Below, piece by piece: positions 6,654-13,338 of a stretch of DNA of 13,708 nucleotides (position 1 is the stretch's first letter; each line of letters begins with the position of its first letter). Source of the DNA: Acidobacteriota bacterium (GTDB taxonomy: Bacteria > Acidobacteriota > Terriglobia > Acidiferrales > 2-02-FULL-67-57); contig JACPRL010000024.1 of assembly GCA_016189965.1 (NCBI GenBank), forward strand, positions 1 to 13,708, written 5' to 3'. A program made the translations under genes and the position numbers. The notes under the pieces were generated by a model that was not told the origin of the DNA, did not search any database, and worked only from the letters and a program-made list of their open reading frames with translations.

Positions 6654-6914
6654 CTAGTCCTCCAGTTCCGACTTGGCTTCCAAGATGGCTTGGTCGACTT
6701 TGGCTTCTTCCCGCTTATCCTGGTTGTCGACCATGTCCCAGACCGGGTCTTCGGGCAATTCCAGGTCGCGCGCCTTCCCGGTGCGGGTGTGGCGGACGAG
6801 CAGGACGTAGTTCCCCTGGTTTTCGTCGTGGCTCTTGAGTTCGACCTTCAGGTCGGGCGCCAGCTCGCGCAGACGGGCTTCAATGGCCGCCCAGTATTTA
6901 TCGTCCTCGCCCAT
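6654..6914 (-). CDS. Small acidic hypothetical protein, 86 residues
   Basis: A complete 86-residue frame with ATG 6914, preceded by AAGGAG at 5-nt spacing. It lies 21 bp downstream of the M16 peptidase on the same strand, so co-transcription is likely. The sequence is highly charged and acidic, with a Glu/Lys/Asp-rich helical C-terminus (residues about 63-86, VDNQDKREEAKVDQAILEAK) and a beta-type middle (KVELKSHDENQGNYVLLVRHTR). There is no signal peptide, no membrane segment and no cysteine. It ends 6 bp from the stop of the convergent phosphatase gene. I do not recognise the family. The good ribosome-binding site and operon position argue that it is real rather than a chance frame. Confidence 0.75.
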   Translation of the reverse strand: MGEDDKYWAAIEARLRELAPDLKVELKSHDENQGNYVLLVRHTRTGKARDLELPEDPVWDMVDNQDKREEAKVDQAILEAKSELED

Positions 6915-6935
6915 CGCGGCTCCTTCCCCGTGCCG

Positions 6936-8213
6936 TCAGCACGCGAGCGCGTCCCGGGTGAACTCCAACCCGTCGAGCTGCCCCAGCAGCGTCACCGCCA
7001 CCAGCGTGGGCTGGAAAAACTCCTGTGCCGCGGCTTGCATCTCTTCCGGCCGCACGGCATCAATCGCGGCCAGTACCTCCTCGGCGGGGAAGAACCGCGC
7101 GAAATAGATCTCCTGCCGCGCCAGGTACGACATCCGCGAGGTCGTGGATTCGAGCGAAAACATCAGGCTCGCCTTCAGGTTCTCCTGCGCCCGGCGCAAC
7201 TCTTCCGCCGACACCGGCTCGCGCTTCAGCCGGCGGAACTCCTCGAGGGTCAACCCGAGGGTCTGCTCCGCCGTCTCGCGCGCCGTGCCGGCATAGACGG
7301 TGATGCAGCCCGTGTCGCGGTAGGCCTGCAAGTCGGAAAAAATGGCGTAGGCCAGCCCTTCGCGCTCGCGGATTTTCTGGAACAGGCGCGAGCTCATCCC
7401 GCCGCCCAGGATGGTGTTCAGCAGCGCCACCGCGTAGCGCTGCTCGTGCGGCAGCGGATAGGAGGGCACGCCCAGGCAGAGGTGCACCTGCTTCAACTCC
7501 TGCTTGCGCCGCGTCGTAATGGCCGCCTCGGGCGTCGGCGTCCAGTCGCGGTAGCCGTCCGCCTGCGGCCGCAGGTGGCTGAACTTCCTTTCCACCATCT
7601 CCACGAAGCGCTCGTGCTCCAACTGCCCCGCCGCGGTGATGAGCATCTGGTTCGGCACGTACCAGCGGCGGAAGAACCCCTCCACCAGGTCGTGGTGGAA
7701 CCCCCCGAGCGTCTCCCGCGTCCCCAGAATCGGCCGCCCGATGGGATGGTTCCGCCAGAAGTTCTGCAGGAAGATTTCGTGCACTAGGTAGTCGGGGTTG
7801 TCCTCGTCCATCTTCATCTCTTCCAGGATGACCCCGCGCTCCTTCTCGATGTCCGACTCGCGGAAGACCGGGGCCAGGACCAGGTCGGCCAGGATGTCAA
7901 ACCCCTGCGCGAGGTGCTCGTCGAGCACTTTCATGTTGAAGCAGACGTACTCCTTGGCCGTGAACGCGTCGAGGTGGCCGCCCAGCCGGTCGGCGGCGCG
8001 GGCAATCTCCTCCGCCGACCGGTGCTCAGTCCCTTTGAACACCATGTGCTCGATGAAGTGCGAGATGCCGTTCACCTCGGCCGGCTCGACCCTGGAGCCG
8101 CTCTTCACCCACACCCCCATCGCGACGGTCTTCACCTGCGGCATCTGCTCGGTGATGACTACCAGCCCGTTCGGCAGCACATCTTTCCGGATTGTGGCCA
8201 GCTCTTCAGTCAT
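6936..8213 (-). CDS. M16 family (insulinase/pitrilysin-type) zinc metallopeptidase
   Basis: A 425-residue member of the mitochondrial processing peptidase-like M16B branch, which cleaves small peptides or precursor proteins inside a clamshell. The inverted zinc motif HxxEH is intact (HFIEH, His52/Glu55/His56), with the distal glutamate in ERGVILEEMKMDEDNP (Glu131/132). The C-terminal half carries the clamp-type domain with SYPLPHEQRYAVALLNTILGGGMSSRLFQKIREREGLAYAI, the usual substrate-binding section (GGGMSSRLFQ). Length is normal for a single-chain M16B. No signal peptide is seen, so it is probably cytoplasmic. The stop TGA at 6936 lies 21 bp before the small protein's start. The ATG at 8213 is near 70-80 nt of 5' leader if the -10 box at 8297 is used. 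Confidence 0.93.
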   Translation of the reverse strand: MTEELATIRKDVLPNGLVVITEQMPQVKTVAMGVWVKSGSRVEPAEVNGISHFIEHMVFKGTEHRSAEEIARAADRLGGHLDAFTAKEYVCFNMKVLDEHLAQGFDILADLVLAPVFRESDIEKERGVILEEMKMDEDNPDYLVHEIFLQNFWRNHPIGRPILGTRETLGGFHHDLVEGFFRRWYVPNQMLITAAGQLEHERFVEMVERKFSHLRPQADGYRDWTPTPEAAITTRRKQELKQVHLCLGVPSYPLPHEQRYAVALLNTILGGGMSSRLFQKIREREGLAYAIFSDLQAYRDTGCITVYAGTARETAEQTLGLTLEEFRRLKREPVSAEELRRAQENLKASLMFSLESTTSRMSYLARQEIYFARFFPAEEVLAAIDAVRPEEMQAAAQEFFQPTLVAVTLLGQLDGLEFTRDALAC

Positions 8214-8260
8214 TCTGTCGTTTCCGTTTGAGGCCGCGCTCGAGCCACGCGGCGTCGCCC

Positions 8261-8289
8261 AGGGCGCCCTTTCCTCGGCCGGAGCCGAG
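8261..8289. repeat. Two short palindromes in the M16 leader
   Basis: AGGGCGCCCT (8261-8270) is a perfect 10-bp palindrome, and CTCGGC (8274-8279) with GCCGAG (8284-8289) forms a 6-bp stem with a CGGA loop. Both fall between the divergent M16 and rlmN genes, within the likely leader of the M16 transcript. Function unknown; in GC-rich DNA such short dyads can be chance. Confidence 0.25.
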
Positions 8290-8296
8290 CCTTTCT

Positions 8297-8302
8297 ATTA
8301 TC
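8297..8302 (-). promoter_or_regulatory. Possible -10 box of the M16 peptidase gene
   Basis: On the minus strand GATAAT (5/6 to TATAAT) lies about 84 nt before ATG 8213. No matching -35 box is visible, so the call is weak. Confidence 0.25.
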
Positions 8303-8371
8303 TCACGGGGGCGATTTTCTACGCCGCCCGTAAGACCTTATGTATCAATCTGTTGAAGCTAACCAGCGGGC

Positions 8372-8400
8372 TTGTTCCCCCTCCGACCATCCACTACAAT
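8372..8400 (+). promoter_or_regulatory. Candidate rlmN promoter
   Basis: TTGTTC (8372-8377) and TACAAT (8395-8400, 5/6) are separated by exactly 17 nt; transcription would start near 8407, only about 13 nt before ATG 8420. This fixes ATG 8420 as the start over the longer frame that begins at 8372, which would start within the -35 box. Confidence 0.5.
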
Positions 8401-8419
8401 AGGCTTGAGAAGCCGACCG

Positions 8420-9466
8420 ATGCCGACTGAACTCCTCCAGCTTACCCTCGACGAATTACGCCAACTGGCGGCCCAGTGGGGCGAGCCGGCCTACCGCGGC
8501 AACCAGCTCTATCACGCCCTCTACGTCGAGCACCGCCGGCAGTTCGAGCAGATGACCAACCTCCCCTTGAGCATCCGCCAGCGCCTGGCTGGCGAGGCCA
8601 CTATCACACTGCCGGAGATCGCTGCTCGCTACGTCTCCGCCGACGGCGCCATCCGCTACCTGCTGCGCCTGGCCGACGGCAAGACCATCGAAACCGTCTG
8701 GATGCCCGAGAGCAATCGGCAGACTCTTTGCCTCTCCACTCAGGCTGGCTGCGCCGTTGACTGCCACTTCTGCGCCACCGCTCAGCTCGGCCTGCTGCGC
8801 AACCTCACCGCGGGCGAAATCGTCGGGCAGGTGCTCGTCGTGCTGGACGACCACCGCGACACCCTTCGCCCGCGCACCAACGTCGTCCTGATGGGGCAGG
8901 GCGAGCCGTTGCTCAACTACGACGTCACACTGCGCGCCGTCCGCCTGCTGGCTGACCCCGCCGGGATGAACATCCCACTGCGTCGCATCACACTCTCCAC
9001 CTCCGGCATCGTCCCCGGCATCCGCCGCTTGGCCGGCGAAGTCGTTCGCCCCAAGCTCGCTGTCTCGCTCAACGCTACCACCGATGAGCAGCGCAGCGCC
9101 CTGATGCCCATCAATCGCAAGTACCCGATTGCCGAGCTACTCGCCGCCTGCCGCGACTACCCCCTGCGCCCCTGGGAGCGGCTCACCTTCGAATACGTCA
9201 TGCTGGGCGGCACGAACGATTCGCCCGAGGACGCGCGCCGCCTCGCCGGGCTCATCGGCGGCCTGCGCGCGAAGATCAACCTGATTCCTTGGAACGCGGT
9301 GCCCGACCAGCCCTATCGCGCGCCCACCGAAGACGCCCTCGACACTTTCCAGCGCCTCCTGCGGGAGGCTGGCTGCTTGGCCTTCATCCGCCGCTCCCGC
9401 GGCCAGGACGTCTTCGCTGCCTGCGGCCAGCTCGCCCTGCTCGAACTCCCCGCCGGACCGGATTAG
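8420..9466 (+). CDS. rlmN: 23S rRNA (adenine-2503-C2)-methyltransferase, dual tRNA/rRNA radical SAM enzyme RlmN
   Basis: A 348-residue radical SAM methyltransferase that methylates C2 of A2503 in 23S rRNA and, in the well-studied enzymes, A37 of some tRNAs. The cluster motif CxxxCxxC is Cys111-AVD-Cys115-HF-Cys118, within STQAGCAVDCHFCATAQLG. The two mechanistic cysteines of RlmN are present: Cys104 (QTLCLSTQ), equivalent to E. coli Cys118, and Cys335 near the C-terminus (SRGQDVFAACGQL), which carries the methyl in the E. coli enzyme as Cys355. The SAM-binding GEP motif (LMGQGEPLLNYD) and SLNATTDEQRS are also present. The presence of the C-terminal Cys and the 2503 architecture separates RlmN from Cfr-type C8 methyltransferases only by inference. 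It is a single gene, divergent from the M16 operon. Confidence 0.95.
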   Translation: MPTELLQLTLDELRQLAAQWGEPAYRGNQLYHALYVEHRRQFEQMTNLPLSIRQRLAGEATITLPEIAARYVSADGAIRYLLRLADGKTIETVWMPESNRQTLCLSTQAGCAVDCHFCATAQLGLLRNLTAGEIVGQVLVVLDDHRDTLRPRTNVVLMGQGEPLLNYDVTLRAVRLLADPAGMNIPLRRITLSTSGIVPGIRRLAGEVVRPKLAVSLNATTDEQRSALMPINRKYPIAELLAACRDYPLRPWERLTFEYVMLGGTNDSPEDARRLAGLIGGLRAKINLIPWNAVPDQPYRAPTEDALDTFQRLLREAGCLAFIRRSRGQDVFAACGQLALLELPAGPD

Positions 9467-9483
9467 CCACAAAGGCACAAAGA
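9466..9483 (+). repeat. Left arm of a facing repeat pair around the IS110 remnant
   Basis: GCCACAAAGGCACAAAGA begins at the last base of the rlmN stop codon. Its reverse complement matches 15 of 18 bases at 10620-10637; all three differences are A/G transitions. The purine-rich GCCACRAAGRCACRAAG unit looks like a dispersed intergenic repeat. The element between the arms is an IS110-family remnant. Confidence 0.5.
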
Positions 9484-9515
9484 AAGGAATTTCATAAATA
9501 GTTTTCTTTGACGAT

Positions 9516-10466
9516 GTGGCTGTCTTCTACCGGCAGTGGCCCGCCCCCGCGGTGGTGGGAGTGGAGAGCTCCGGCTACGCCCGGTGGTTCCATCAACTGG
9601 TCGAGGGCTGTGGCCACCGGCTGTTGGTCGGGGATGCCTATGCCATTCGCCAGTTTGCCCGCCGTCGGCAGAAGAACGACCGGCGCGACGCCGCCCTGCT
9701 GCTCGACCTGCTGGTGGCCGGGGAGTTCCCCGCCGTCCACATGCCGCCGCCGGCCAGCCAGGAAGTGCTCACCCTGCTGCGCCATCGCCATCGGCTGGTG
9801 AAGATGCGCACCCTGCTGAAGAACAGCCTGCAGGCCCTGGCCCTGAACTACCGCCTGCGCCGGGGCCCGGGCTTGTTCACCGAGCGCGGCCGGGAAAACC
9901 TCCAAGCCCTGCCGGTCACCCCCGCCGAGGCCTGGCATCGGCAGGACGCCCTGCAGTTGCTGAAAGAATTCCAGGACAGGGTGCTGGCCCTGGAGCAAGA
10001 GTTGGCCGCCCGCGCCCCAGCCGATCCGCGCGTCGGCCGGCTGAGAACCCACCCCGGCGTCGGGCTGCTGACGGCGCTGGCCTTCGTGCACACCCTCGAG
10101 CCGGTCCGCCGCTTTGCCCACCCCAGCCAACTCGCCGCCTACTGCGGGCTGGATCCCCAGGAGCACTCCAGCGGCGAGGTGCAGCGCTTCGGCCACATCT
10201 CCAAGCAGGGCAACCGCCTGTTGCGTTTCCTGCTCACCGAAGCTGCCCAGGCTGCTGTGCGCCCGGGTCAAGACCCTGAGCTGCGACGCTTCTACTTCCA
10301 CCTGCGGGAGAAGAAGAACTCGGCGGTGGCCACCGTAGCTGTGGCCCGCAAGCTGGCGCTCCGGTTGTTCGTGCTGTTGCGCGACCAGATCGATTACGAC
10401 GAATTCTGGCGCCGAGGTCGAGACGCGCGGCGTGCCCGCAAGACACAGAGGCCCGTGCTGGCCTGA
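9516..10466 (+). pseudogene. IS110-family transposase (DEDD/serine recombinase type), N-terminally truncated
   Basis: 316 codons from GTG 9516 (the frame opens after a TAA near 9496). The recognised family order is present: a RuvC-like DEDD N-domain, a coiled middle and a C-terminal Transposase_20-type domain. Residues GVESSG hold the second acidic residue (Glu17), and KNDRRDA gives Asp55 and Asp58. The first catalytic Asp, in the GVDxH motif that normally lies some 35-45 residues upstream of the Glu, is absent because the frame starts too late. The tail carries the serine motif SSGEVQRFGHISKQGNRLLRFLL (Ser218/219), as in intact copies. Without the first Asp the protein should not work as a recombinase, so I call it a remnant. 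No frameshift is seen in the part that remains. Confidence 0.85.
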
Positions 10467-10620
10467 CTCTTTGATTGGGCCGCCCGCCTCCGGCGGGCCG
10501 GGCTCCCCCGACCCGCCGGAGAGCGAAAGCGTCGTCATGAGCTACCATGCTCGCATAGATGTTTGATCTCGACCCGGATCATGAAAGACCTTGACAGAGG
10601 CGCGCGCCTCATAGATGTGT
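10467..10620 (+). ncRNA. Structured noncoding right end of the IS110 remnant (possible guide/bridge RNA remnant)
   Basis: After the transposase stop, 150 bp of noncoding DNA contain GCCCGCC (10482-10488), TCC loop, GGCGGGC (10492-10498), a related GACCCGCCGG segment about 10 nt on, a direct repeat CATAGATGT (10554-10562 and 10610-10618), and the 14-bp palindrome GAGGCGCGCGCCTC (10597-10610). IS110/IS1111 elements encode a bridge RNA in a noncoding end, on the right in the IS1111 group. Whether this stretch is such an RNA is speculative; I have not folded it or matched it. Confidence 0.2.
10591..10616 (+). promoter_or_regulatory. Consensus -35 box with a palindrome in the spacer, upstream of the permease
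   Basis: A perfect TTGACA (10591-10596) is followed directly by GAGGCGCGCGCCTC (10597-10610), then ATAGAT (10611-10616), a weak -10. The spacer is only 14 nt, short for sigma70, so the promoter may be weak or need a regulator that acts on the palindrome. It could read outward from the IS right end into the permease gene at 10686. Confidence 0.3.
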
Positions 10621-10637
10621 CTTCGTGTCTTCGTGGC
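10620..10637 (-). repeat. Right arm of the facing repeat pair around the IS110 remnant
   Basis: On the minus strand GCCACGAAGACACGAAGA matches the left arm (9466-9483) in 15 of 18 bases. Arms face each other, which as RNA or single-stranded DNA could pair across the IS; or each is an independent copy of a dispersed element. Confidence 0.5.
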
Positions 10638-10640
10638 CAA

Positions 10641-10672
10641 TCAACTATTCAACTAATCCCCCGTTTCAACTA
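10641..10672 (+). repeat. Three direct copies of TCAACTA in the permease leader
   Basis: TCAACTA occurs at 10641-10647, 10649-10655 and 10666-10672, the first two with an 8-bp period, just before the TTG start of the permease (10686). A related degenerate 8-bp repeat (TNAACCGA) lies at the other end of the same gene. Function unknown. Confidence 0.4.
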
Positions 10673-10685
10673 GGATTCCCTCGCC

Positions 10686-12065
10686 TTGCCGTCCGACACC
10701 GTCTCCGTTGCCGCCCGTGAAGATGAGCTGGCGCGCCGCTTGACCCCGCGCCAACTCGGGATGATTGCGCTGGGCGGCGCCATCGGCACCGGGCTGTTTC
10801 TCGGCTCCGGTATCTCCGTCCGGCTGGCCGGCCCCGGCGTCATCCTGTCCTACGTCCTCGCCGGCTTCATTGCGCTCTTTCTGGCCTGGGCGCTGGCGGA
10901 GATGGCGATCGCCCATCCCGTCGCCGGCTCCTTCGGCGTCTACGCGGAAATCTACCTGCATCCCTGGGCCGGCTTCACCATGCGCTACTCCTACTGGCTG
11001 GCCCAGGTCATCGCCATCGGCAGCGAGGTCGTCGCTGCCGCCATCTACTGCAGCTTCTGGTTCCCGCACGTCCCTGGCTGGCTCTGGGTAGTGCTCTTCT
11101 CCCTCGTGCTGCTGGCCGCCAACGCCTGGAGCGTGGCCAGCTTCGGCGAATTCGAGTACTGGTTCGCCCTCATCAAAGTCGTGACGATCATCCTGTTTCT
11201 AGTGGTCGGCGTCGGCCTGCTCTTCGGCTTTGGCCCGCTGGAGCCGGTCGGCTTCTCGAACTACACCGCGCACGGCGGCTTTCTGCCCCACGGCTGGACC
11301 GGCGTGCTGCTGGCCATGACGCTGGCGCTGTTCAGCTACTTCGGCGTCGAAGTCGTCGCCGTCACCGCCGGGGAAGCCCGCGAGCCCGAGCGCACCGTCC
11401 CCCGCGCCCTGCGCTCGGTCTTCTGGCGCTTGGGGCTGTTCTACGTTGGCGGCATCGCGCTGCTGGTCGGGCTGGTGCCGTGGTCGGCCGTCGGCCTTGA
11501 GGCCAGCCCCTTCGTGCGCGCCTTCGAGGCGGTCGGGCTGCCCGGGGCGCCCTCGGTGATGAACTTCGTCGTGCTCACTGCCGCGCTCTCCAGCGCCAAC
11601 ACCAACCTCTACCTCACCTCGCGCATGCTGTTTTCGCTTTCCCGCGGCGGCTATGCTCCGGCGCGCCTCGGCCGGCTCACCCGTCGCGGCATCCCGCTCT
11701 GGGCGCTTCTCACTTCGAGCGGCGGCATGGCCGCCGCGGTCGTGGCGCAGAAGTTTGTCCCCCAGCAGGCCTATCTGTATATGATTGGCGCTGCCTTCTT
11801 CGGCGGCCTCTACGTCTGGGTGATGATTCTCGCCACGCACCTCGCCTTTCGCCGGCGCCGCGGCCACGGCTCCGACCTGACTACTTTCATGCCGGCGTTT
11901 CCTTACCCAACGCTCGTGGGGCTCGCGGGCCTCGGCGTCGTCGGCGTCGCCACACTGTTTGTTCCCGGCTTGCGCATCACCTTGCTGGCGGGACTGCCCT
12001 GGCTGGCGCTGCTGTCTCTGATCTACATCCTCTGGCATCGGCGCCGTTCCCCATCAACCGATTAA
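10686..12065 (+). CDS. APC-superfamily amino-acid permease (AAT-type)
   Basis: A 459-residue inner-membrane transporter with about 12 hydrophobic segments. The amino-terminal signature TPRQLGMIALGGAIGTGLFLGSG (residues 20-42) is the GG(A/S)IGTG substrate-binding helix break of AAT permeases. A second signature, SYFGVEVVAVTAGEAREPERTVPRALRSV (about 217-245), matches the GxExxxxxAGEaxxPxxxxPxA motif. The tail is basic (WHRRRSPSTD). The substrate cannot be told from sequence; GABA, proline, lysine and aromatic permeases share this pattern. The start is TTG 10686, since no ATG or GTG lies upstream with a good ribosome-binding site; AGGAT lies about 8-12 nt upstream. The next gene, a kynureninase-like enzyme, begins 45 bp after the stop on the same strand, suggesting a shared amino-acid catabolic role. 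Confidence 0.88.
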   Translation: MPSDTVSVAAREDELARRLTPRQLGMIALGGAIGTGLFLGSGISVRLAGPGVILSYVLAGFIALFLAWALAEMAIAHPVAGSFGVYAEIYLHPWAGFTMRYSYWLAQVIAIGSEVVAAAIYCSFWFPHVPGWLWVVLFSLVLLAANAWSVASFGEFEYWFALIKVVTIILFLVVGVGLLFGFGPLEPVGFSNYTAHGGFLPHGWTGVLLAMTLALFSYFGVEVVAVTAGEAREPERTVPRALRSVFWRLGLFYVGGIALLVGLVPWSAVGLEASPFVRAFEAVGLPGAPSVMNFVVLTAALSSANTNLYLTSRMLFSLSRGGYAPARLGRLTRRGIPLWALLTSSGGMAAAVVAQKFVPQQAYLYMIGAAFFGGLYVWVMILATHLAFRRRRGHGSDLTTFMPAFPYPTLVGLAGLGVVGVATLFVPGLRITLLAGLPWLALLSLIYILWHRRRSPSTD

Positions 12066-12093
12066 CCGATCGACCGATGAACCGACAAACCGG
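12054..12093 (+). repeat. Degenerate 8-bp tandem repeat at the permease stop codon
   Basis: Five units in register: TCAACCGA, TTAACCGA, TCGACCGA, TGAACCGA, CAAACCGG. They span the end of the permease gene (stop TAA 12063-12065) and the space before the next gene. An ATG at 12077 falls inside the array and is not preferred as a start. Confidence 0.55.
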
Positions 12094-12094
12094 C

Positions 12095-12100
12095 TACAAT
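12095..12100 (+). promoter_or_regulatory. Candidate -10 box of the kynureninase-like gene
   Basis: TACAAT (5/6) lies 9 nt before ATG 12110, giving a very short or absent leader. The -35 position falls within the 8-bp repeat array and shows no consensus. The same TACAAT-near-ATG layout is seen at rlmN. If real, this gene has its own promoter besides any read-through from the permease. Confidence 0.35.
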
Positions 12101-12109
12101 GTCCGCCTG

Positions 12110-13258
12110 ATGAAAGAGCTCCTCGAATACCGCGCCGAGTTCCCCATCCTCGAAACCACCACCTACATGATCAGCAACTCGCTGGGCGCCATGCCGCGGA
12201 GCGTTTCGGCCTCGCTCGAACGCTACGCGCGCGCCTGGGCTACGCGCGGCGTCCGCGCCTGGGAAGAAGGCTGGTGGGAAATGGCCGTGGCGCTGGGCGA
12301 CAAGGTCGCTCCGCTCATCGGCGCCGACCCGGGAACGATTTCGCTGCACGAGAACGTCACCCTTACCCAGGCGGTCATCGCCTCCTGCTTCCGCTTCGAC
12401 CGCCCGCGCCGCAGGGTCGTCCTGAGCGACAAAGAGTTCCCGTCGGTGGTTTACTTCTGGCACGCGCAGCGGCGCTATGGCGCCGAGATTGAGCTGGTGC
12501 GCACGGCGGAAGACCCGCTGCGCGTCCCGACTGAAAAATTGCTGGCCGCCATTGATGAGAGGACGCTGCTGGTTCCGCTCTCGCATGTTTTGTTCCGCAG
12601 CGCCTACGTGCAGGACGTCGCGGCCATCGTCGAGAAGGCACACCGCGCGGGCGCCCGCGTCATCCTGGACGCCTATCAGTCGGCGGGCGTCTTGCCGGTC
12701 GAGGCCAAGAAGTGGCGGGTGGACTTCTGCGTCGGGGGCACGCTCAAGTGGCTCTGCGGCGGCCCCGGCGTCGCCTACCTTTACGTCCGCCCCGACCTGC
12801 GGGCCGAGTTCGAGCCCAGTGTGACCGGCTGGCTCGCCCATCCGCGCCCGTTTGATTTTGAGGTCGGCCCGGGCGCCTACCGCGACGACGCTTTCCGCTT
12901 CCTCAACGGCACGCCGCACATCCCCGCTTTTTATGCCGCCGAGCCTGGCCTCGACATTATCGGGCAGGTGGGCGTCGAGCCTATCCGCCGGCGCTCGCTC
13001 GAGCTCACGCGACGCCTCATCGAAAAGGCTCGCGGCTGCGGCTGGCGCGTGCACACACCGGACGCTGACGCGGAGCGCGGCGGAACCGTCACCCTCGACG
13101 TCCCGCGCGGGCCGGAGGTTCTGCAAGAGCTCCTCCGCCGCGAGGTGCTGGTTGATTACCGGCCGAGCGCCGGCATCCGCGTCTCCCCGCACTTCTACAA
13201 CACCGAAGAGGAGTGCGACCGCCTCCTCGCCGCCATCTCCGAAATTCTCGCCGCCTGA
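12110..13258 (+). CDS. Kynureninase-like class V aminotransferase-fold PLP enzyme
   Basis: A 382-residue PLP enzyme of the class V fold. The NSLGAMP motif (Asn23-Pro29) is characteristic of kynureninases. The PLP aspartate is in ILDAYQSAG (Asp187), and the PLP lysine is Lys213 in GGTLKWLCGGPGVAYLYV. A C-terminal arginine (GIRVSPHFYNTEEE, Arg357) fits substrate carboxylate binding. Kynureninase cleaves kynurenine to anthranilate and alanine, but cysteine desulfurase-like and isopenicillin-N epimerase-like members share this fold, so the exact reaction is open. It is somewhat shorter than typical kynureninases (about 415 residues). No kynurenine formamidase or tryptophan dioxygenase is in the window. 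ATG 12110 is chosen over ATG 12077 because the latter lies in a simple repeat and the -10 box is at 12095. Cytoplasmic. Confidence 0.82.
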   Translation: MKELLEYRAEFPILETTTYMISNSLGAMPRSVSASLERYARAWATRGVRAWEEGWWEMAVALGDKVAPLIGADPGTISLHENVTLTQAVIASCFRFDRPRRRVVLSDKEFPSVVYFWHAQRRYGAEIELVRTAEDPLRVPTEKLLAAIDERTLLVPLSHVLFRSAYVQDVAAIVEKAHRAGARVILDAYQSAGVLPVEAKKWRVDFCVGGTLKWLCGGPGVAYLYVRPDLRAEFEPSVTGWLAHPRPFDFEVGPGAYRDDAFRFLNGTPHIPAFYAAEPGLDIIGQVGVEPIRRRSLELTRRLIEKARGCGWRVHTPDADAERGGTVTLDVPRGPEVLQELLRREVLVDYRPSAGIRVSPHFYNTEEECDRLLAAISEILAA

Positions 13259-13281
13259 TCGTGCGTTGTGGCGTTCGGTAG

Positions 13282-13317
13282 GACAGGCATTCCTGCCTGT
13301 CTGGCCGCGCGGCGGCC
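13282..13317. repeat. Two adjacent hairpins between convergent genes, REP- or terminator-like
   Basis: GACAGGC (13282-13288), ATTCCT loop, GCCTGTC (13295-13301) is a perfect 7-bp inverted repeat. It is followed at once by GGCCGC (13303-13308), GCG loop, GCGGCC (13312-13317). They lie between the kynureninase-like stop (13258) and the membrane-protein stop (13339), where a bidirectional terminator would be expected. No T-tract follows, so a REP-like repeat is an equal possibility. Confidence 0.45.
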
Positions 13318-13338
13318 ATGGCCTTCTCCCTCTGGGGA

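Larger units (their letters stand above)
9501..10620 (+). mobile_element. 5'-truncated IS110-family insertion sequence
   Basis: The left end is missing: the transposase begins only about 30 bp after the flanking repeat, without room for the usual noncoding left end and the first ~40 codons. The right noncoding end (10467 to about 10620) is retained. Boundaries are approximate because IS110 elements lack long terminal inverted repeats and make little or no target duplication; the left limit is taken at the end of the repeat-derived sequence. It separates rlmN from the amino-acid permease gene. Confidence 0.6.

Noticed and set aside
8372..8419. Longer rlmN frame starting at 8372
   Set aside because: The TTG start coincides with the -35 box of the likely promoter. 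RlmN proteins usually begin as from ATG 8420.
9492..10538. 348-codon minus-strand frame across the IS110 transposase
   Set aside because: Antisense shadow of the transposase without motifs or ribosome-binding site.
10467..10685. Rho-independent terminator for the IS110 remnant
   Set aside because: The GC hairpin at 10482-10498 is not followed by a T-tract; it is listed only as structure.
12077..12109. ATG 12077 as start of the kynureninase-like gene
   Set aside because: It lies in a degenerate 8-bp tandem repeat upstream of the -10 box and adds 11 residues without family support.
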